Shown here: in pieces, positions 13,254 through 14,885 of the stretch
Layout: every line of letters starts with the position of its first letter
Position numbering within the stretch: position 1 is the first letter of the stretch
Origin: an uncultured Erysipelotrichaceae bacterium
GTDB taxonomy: Bacteria; Bacillota_I; Bacilli_A; Erysipelotrichales; Erysipelotrichaceae
DNA length: 14,885 nt
Direction: 5' to 3'
Assembly (NCBI GenBank): GCA_902795875.1
Contig: CADBND010000255.1
Span: forward strand, 1-14,885
The notes under the pieces: model-generated
Told to the model about the DNA's origin: nothing
What the model saw: only the letters and a program-made list of their open reading frames with translations
The model's database searches: none
Position numbers and translations under genes: made by a program

Positions 13254-13288
13254 TAGAAAAACGGTATGGCCATTGCGGTCATACCGTG
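13254..13288 (-). terminator. Terminator of the LTA-synthase-like gene
   Basis: On the minus strand ACGGTATG (13287-13280) pairs perfectly with CATACCGT (13268-13261). A short inner CC/GG pairing lies beyond one A-C mismatch, and TTTTTC follows. It is 45 bp behind the sulfatase stop. The remaining bases up to the glgA start (13104-13253) hold its untranslated leader; I see no convincing promoter or riboswitch in them. Confidence 0.85.
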
Positions 13289-13332
13289 ATCACCTTTTAT
13301 TTCAATCAAGTCTTCAGATACCGATATAAGCT

Positions 13333-14885
13333 TCAGTTTCCGTATGTGCTCATCGTCGGATCCGAGACCTCTTCACCGTTTTCGACGATCTGTTCTCCGT
13401 CCAGTTTTTCCTTGTAGGCATCCAGATCGAAATGATCGAACACAAAACCGTAGAAATCCGATTCCTCGATCGCGATCGACATCGCATACCGGTTGTTTAC
13501 GATCGAGATCATCTTCTCCAGATAAGAATCCAGTCTTTCCTCATCGTATCTCTCCGTATCGATCAGCCACTGTGCTTTTCCGGTAGCATAGTTGTATTTC
13601 ACCGTATCCGTGATGAAATTGCGGTTGTATAACTGTGCGATATGCGCACCGTTTCCGAAAATATCCGTACCGGCATACAGTCTCGAATCATAATCGATCC
13701 CAAACAGGTTCAGAACTGTAGGCAGGATATCTACGTTGCAACAAGGAGTATCGACCTCGATCTTTTCCTTCATGCCTGCGTTATAGATGATGCAGGTCGA
13801 ACGGAAACTCTCGAAATCCTCATCGACACTTTCACCCCGCAAAGCCTCATATCCGGCATCTGTCAGATAGTAGGGATAATGATCGCCCGTCAGAACGATG
13901 ACTGTCCTGTCAAGTCTTCCTGCTTCCTCCAGTCTTTCCACGAGATAGGCAAGACCCTTCTCCAGTTCGTAGTTTGCGGAAAGATAACCTACAGCACTCG
14001 TAGGAAGGAAACCGTTGATCATCGAGGTGACTTCTTTGATGTTGCGCGACACCATGATGTTGTTGGTGGTGTAATTCCCATGACCTGAAAAAGTCATATA
14101 GTAGGTGCAGAAACGCTCATCATTGATATAGTCATCGACCGACTGCTCGAACATCTCCAGATCCGAAGCCGGCCAGGCTGTCGTGAACTCCATCCCGTCG
14201 TTCATGAACTGACAGTCAAAACCCATATTGGGAAGTGTCCGGTTACGACCATAATAATTGCCAAGGTAATTATGATAGGCTCTGCTCTGTATTCCCTCGA
14301 ACAGATCGAACATGTTTCCCAAAGCCGGTGACATATCCTTATCCATGGACTGCCCCATCGTACCGGTGATCTTTCCCATATTCGTTTCCTTACGGGCAAC
14401 ATCCGGCCACACACCTGTCAGAAAGGCATATTCCCCATTTGTCGTGGTGTTGCGAAAAGAATTGTAATAGTTATTCAAGACGATACCGTTGTTTGCCAAT
14501 GTGTACAGCGTAGGCGTGATATCCTTATCAATCGCCAGGGAAGAGAACGATTCCGCACAGATATAGATCAGATCGTATCCCTCAAACATACCGGTATATT
14601 CGTTCTGCTTGGAAGCAGCTGTCTGAGAAAGATAATCGCAAAGTTCCTTCGTCGTATCATCGTCAGTCAAAGAAGACATCCTTTCAAAATCAAGACCGTC
14701 GAACTGATTGTAATGGATGACATCGGTCTTTGCATTTTCCGTGAGCTCCTGATCTGTCGTTTCTTCTTCCGCTTTCAGGACCGAACCCTTCTTCGCAGAA
14801 CCAAACAGCGAATAACGAAGCTCGACAACGAAGTTGGGCAGAACGCCCAGTTTTCTTGAAGCAGTATCCGTGTCCACATAACGGC
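13333..14885 (-). CDS. LTA-synthase-like sulfatase-fold enzyme, C-terminal domain (5' end outside window)
   Basis: The minus-strand frame is open to the window edge (codons R-Y before V-D-T-D), so the 517 visible codons lack the N-terminal part, expected to be a membrane region. Residues are counted from the GTG codon at 14877. The extracellular catalytic domain is recognisable: LIYICAESFSSLAID with metal ligand E109, and the nucleophile region SFRNTTTNGEYAFLTG (T144-T146, one of them the catalytic Thr). Then come YMTFSGHGNYTTNN and the metal-binding VIVLTGDHYPYYL. The family (alkaline phosphatase superfamily, PF00884) transfers glycerol-phosphate from phosphatidylglycerol to make lipoteichoic acid, or uses related phospho-groups on cell-wall glycans. 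It ends with EQIVENGEEVSDPTMSTYGN. A terminator follows. Which polymer it makes cannot be decided from the fragment. Confidence 0.88.
   Translation of the reverse strand, partial: RYVDTDTASRKLGVLPNFVVELRYSLFGSAKKGSVLKAEEETTDQELTENAKTDVIHYNQFDGLDFERMSSLTDDDTTKELCDYLSQTAASKQNEYTGMFEGYDLIYICAESFSSLAIDKDITPTLYTLANNGIVLNNYYNSFRNTTTNGEYAFLTGVWPDVARKETNMGKITGTMGQSMDKDMSPALGNMFDLFEGIQSRAYHNYLGNYYGRNRTLPNMGFDCQFMNDGMEFTTAWPASDLEMFEQSVDDYINDERFCTYYMTFSGHGNYTTNNIMVSRNIKEVTSMINGFLPTSAVGYLSANYELEKGLAYLVERLEEAGRLDRTVIVLTGDHYPYYLTDAGYEALRGESVDEDFESFRSTCIIYNAGMKEKIEVDTPCCNVDILPTVLNLFGIDYDSRLYAGTDIFGNGAHIAQLYNRNFITDTVKYNYATGKAQWLIDTERYDEERLDSYLEKMISIVNNRYAMSIAIEESDFYGFVFDHFDLDAYKEKLDGEQIVENGEEVSDPTMSTYGN

Noticed and set aside
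1..14885. CRISPR array, tRNA, rRNA, insertion sequence or phage genes
   Set aside because: No regularly spaced repeats, cloverleaf-like segments, transposase or integrase motifs, or terminal inverted repeats were seen on either strand.

Overview
The window looks like a chromosomal segment of a low-to-moderate-GC Gram-positive Firmicute, most likely a gut Erysipelotrichales-type organism. The basis is an LTA-synthase-like sulfatase, glycogen synthase, DUF969/DUF979 permease proteins next to pcp, strong GGAGG-type ribosome sites, dense short intergenic spacing and many hairpin-plus-T terminators. The taxonomic guess is inference from gene content only. I see no rRNA, tRNA, CRISPR array, insertion sequence or prophage.

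Layout from left to right. A 20-codon tail of a plus-strand gene (2-64) ends at a terminator shared with a convergent minus-strand SAM methyltransferase (121-807). Next, all on the minus strand, come a GNAT acetyltransferase and an M48 metallopeptidase as a two-gene operon (899-2757), then an operon of DUF969, DUF979 and pyroglutamyl-peptidase I (2857-5097) with its own promoter and terminator. This operon probably imports and trims pyroglutamyl peptides or handles pyroglutamate. A small two-helix membrane protein (5207-5599) is divergent from an M29-type aminopeptidase (5653-6621). Directly behind the aminopeptidase stop, in the same frame, lies a start-less rubredoxin C-terminal half.

The middle part is plus-strand. 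It holds an orphan 181-aa protein (6865-7410), then a three-gene operon (7477-8831) behind a TATAAT box and a perfect 16-bp palindrome. That operon encodes an HMA-like protein that has lost the second cysteine of its metal motif, an ATC-hydrolase-like protein and a four-helix membrane protein. From 8848 to 10966 a tightly overlapping minus-strand operon encodes a YczE-like membrane protein, a tyrosine phosphatase, a DUF4186 protein and a small lipoprotein.

The right end is minus-strand: the decayed tail of a DeoR-family regulator (11077-11234), a long GlgA glycogen synthase with an SCP2-like C-terminal extension (11292-13103), and the C-terminal catalytic domain of an LTA-synthase-like sulfatase that runs off the window (13333-14885).

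The points most worth a second look are the GlgA-SCP2-like fusion, the HMA-like/ATC-hydrolase/membrane operon with its palindromic operator, the in-frame rubredoxin remnant, and the M48 protease with two tandem PASTA-like domains. No single system here is clearly new; most genes belong to known families in partly unexplained combinations.
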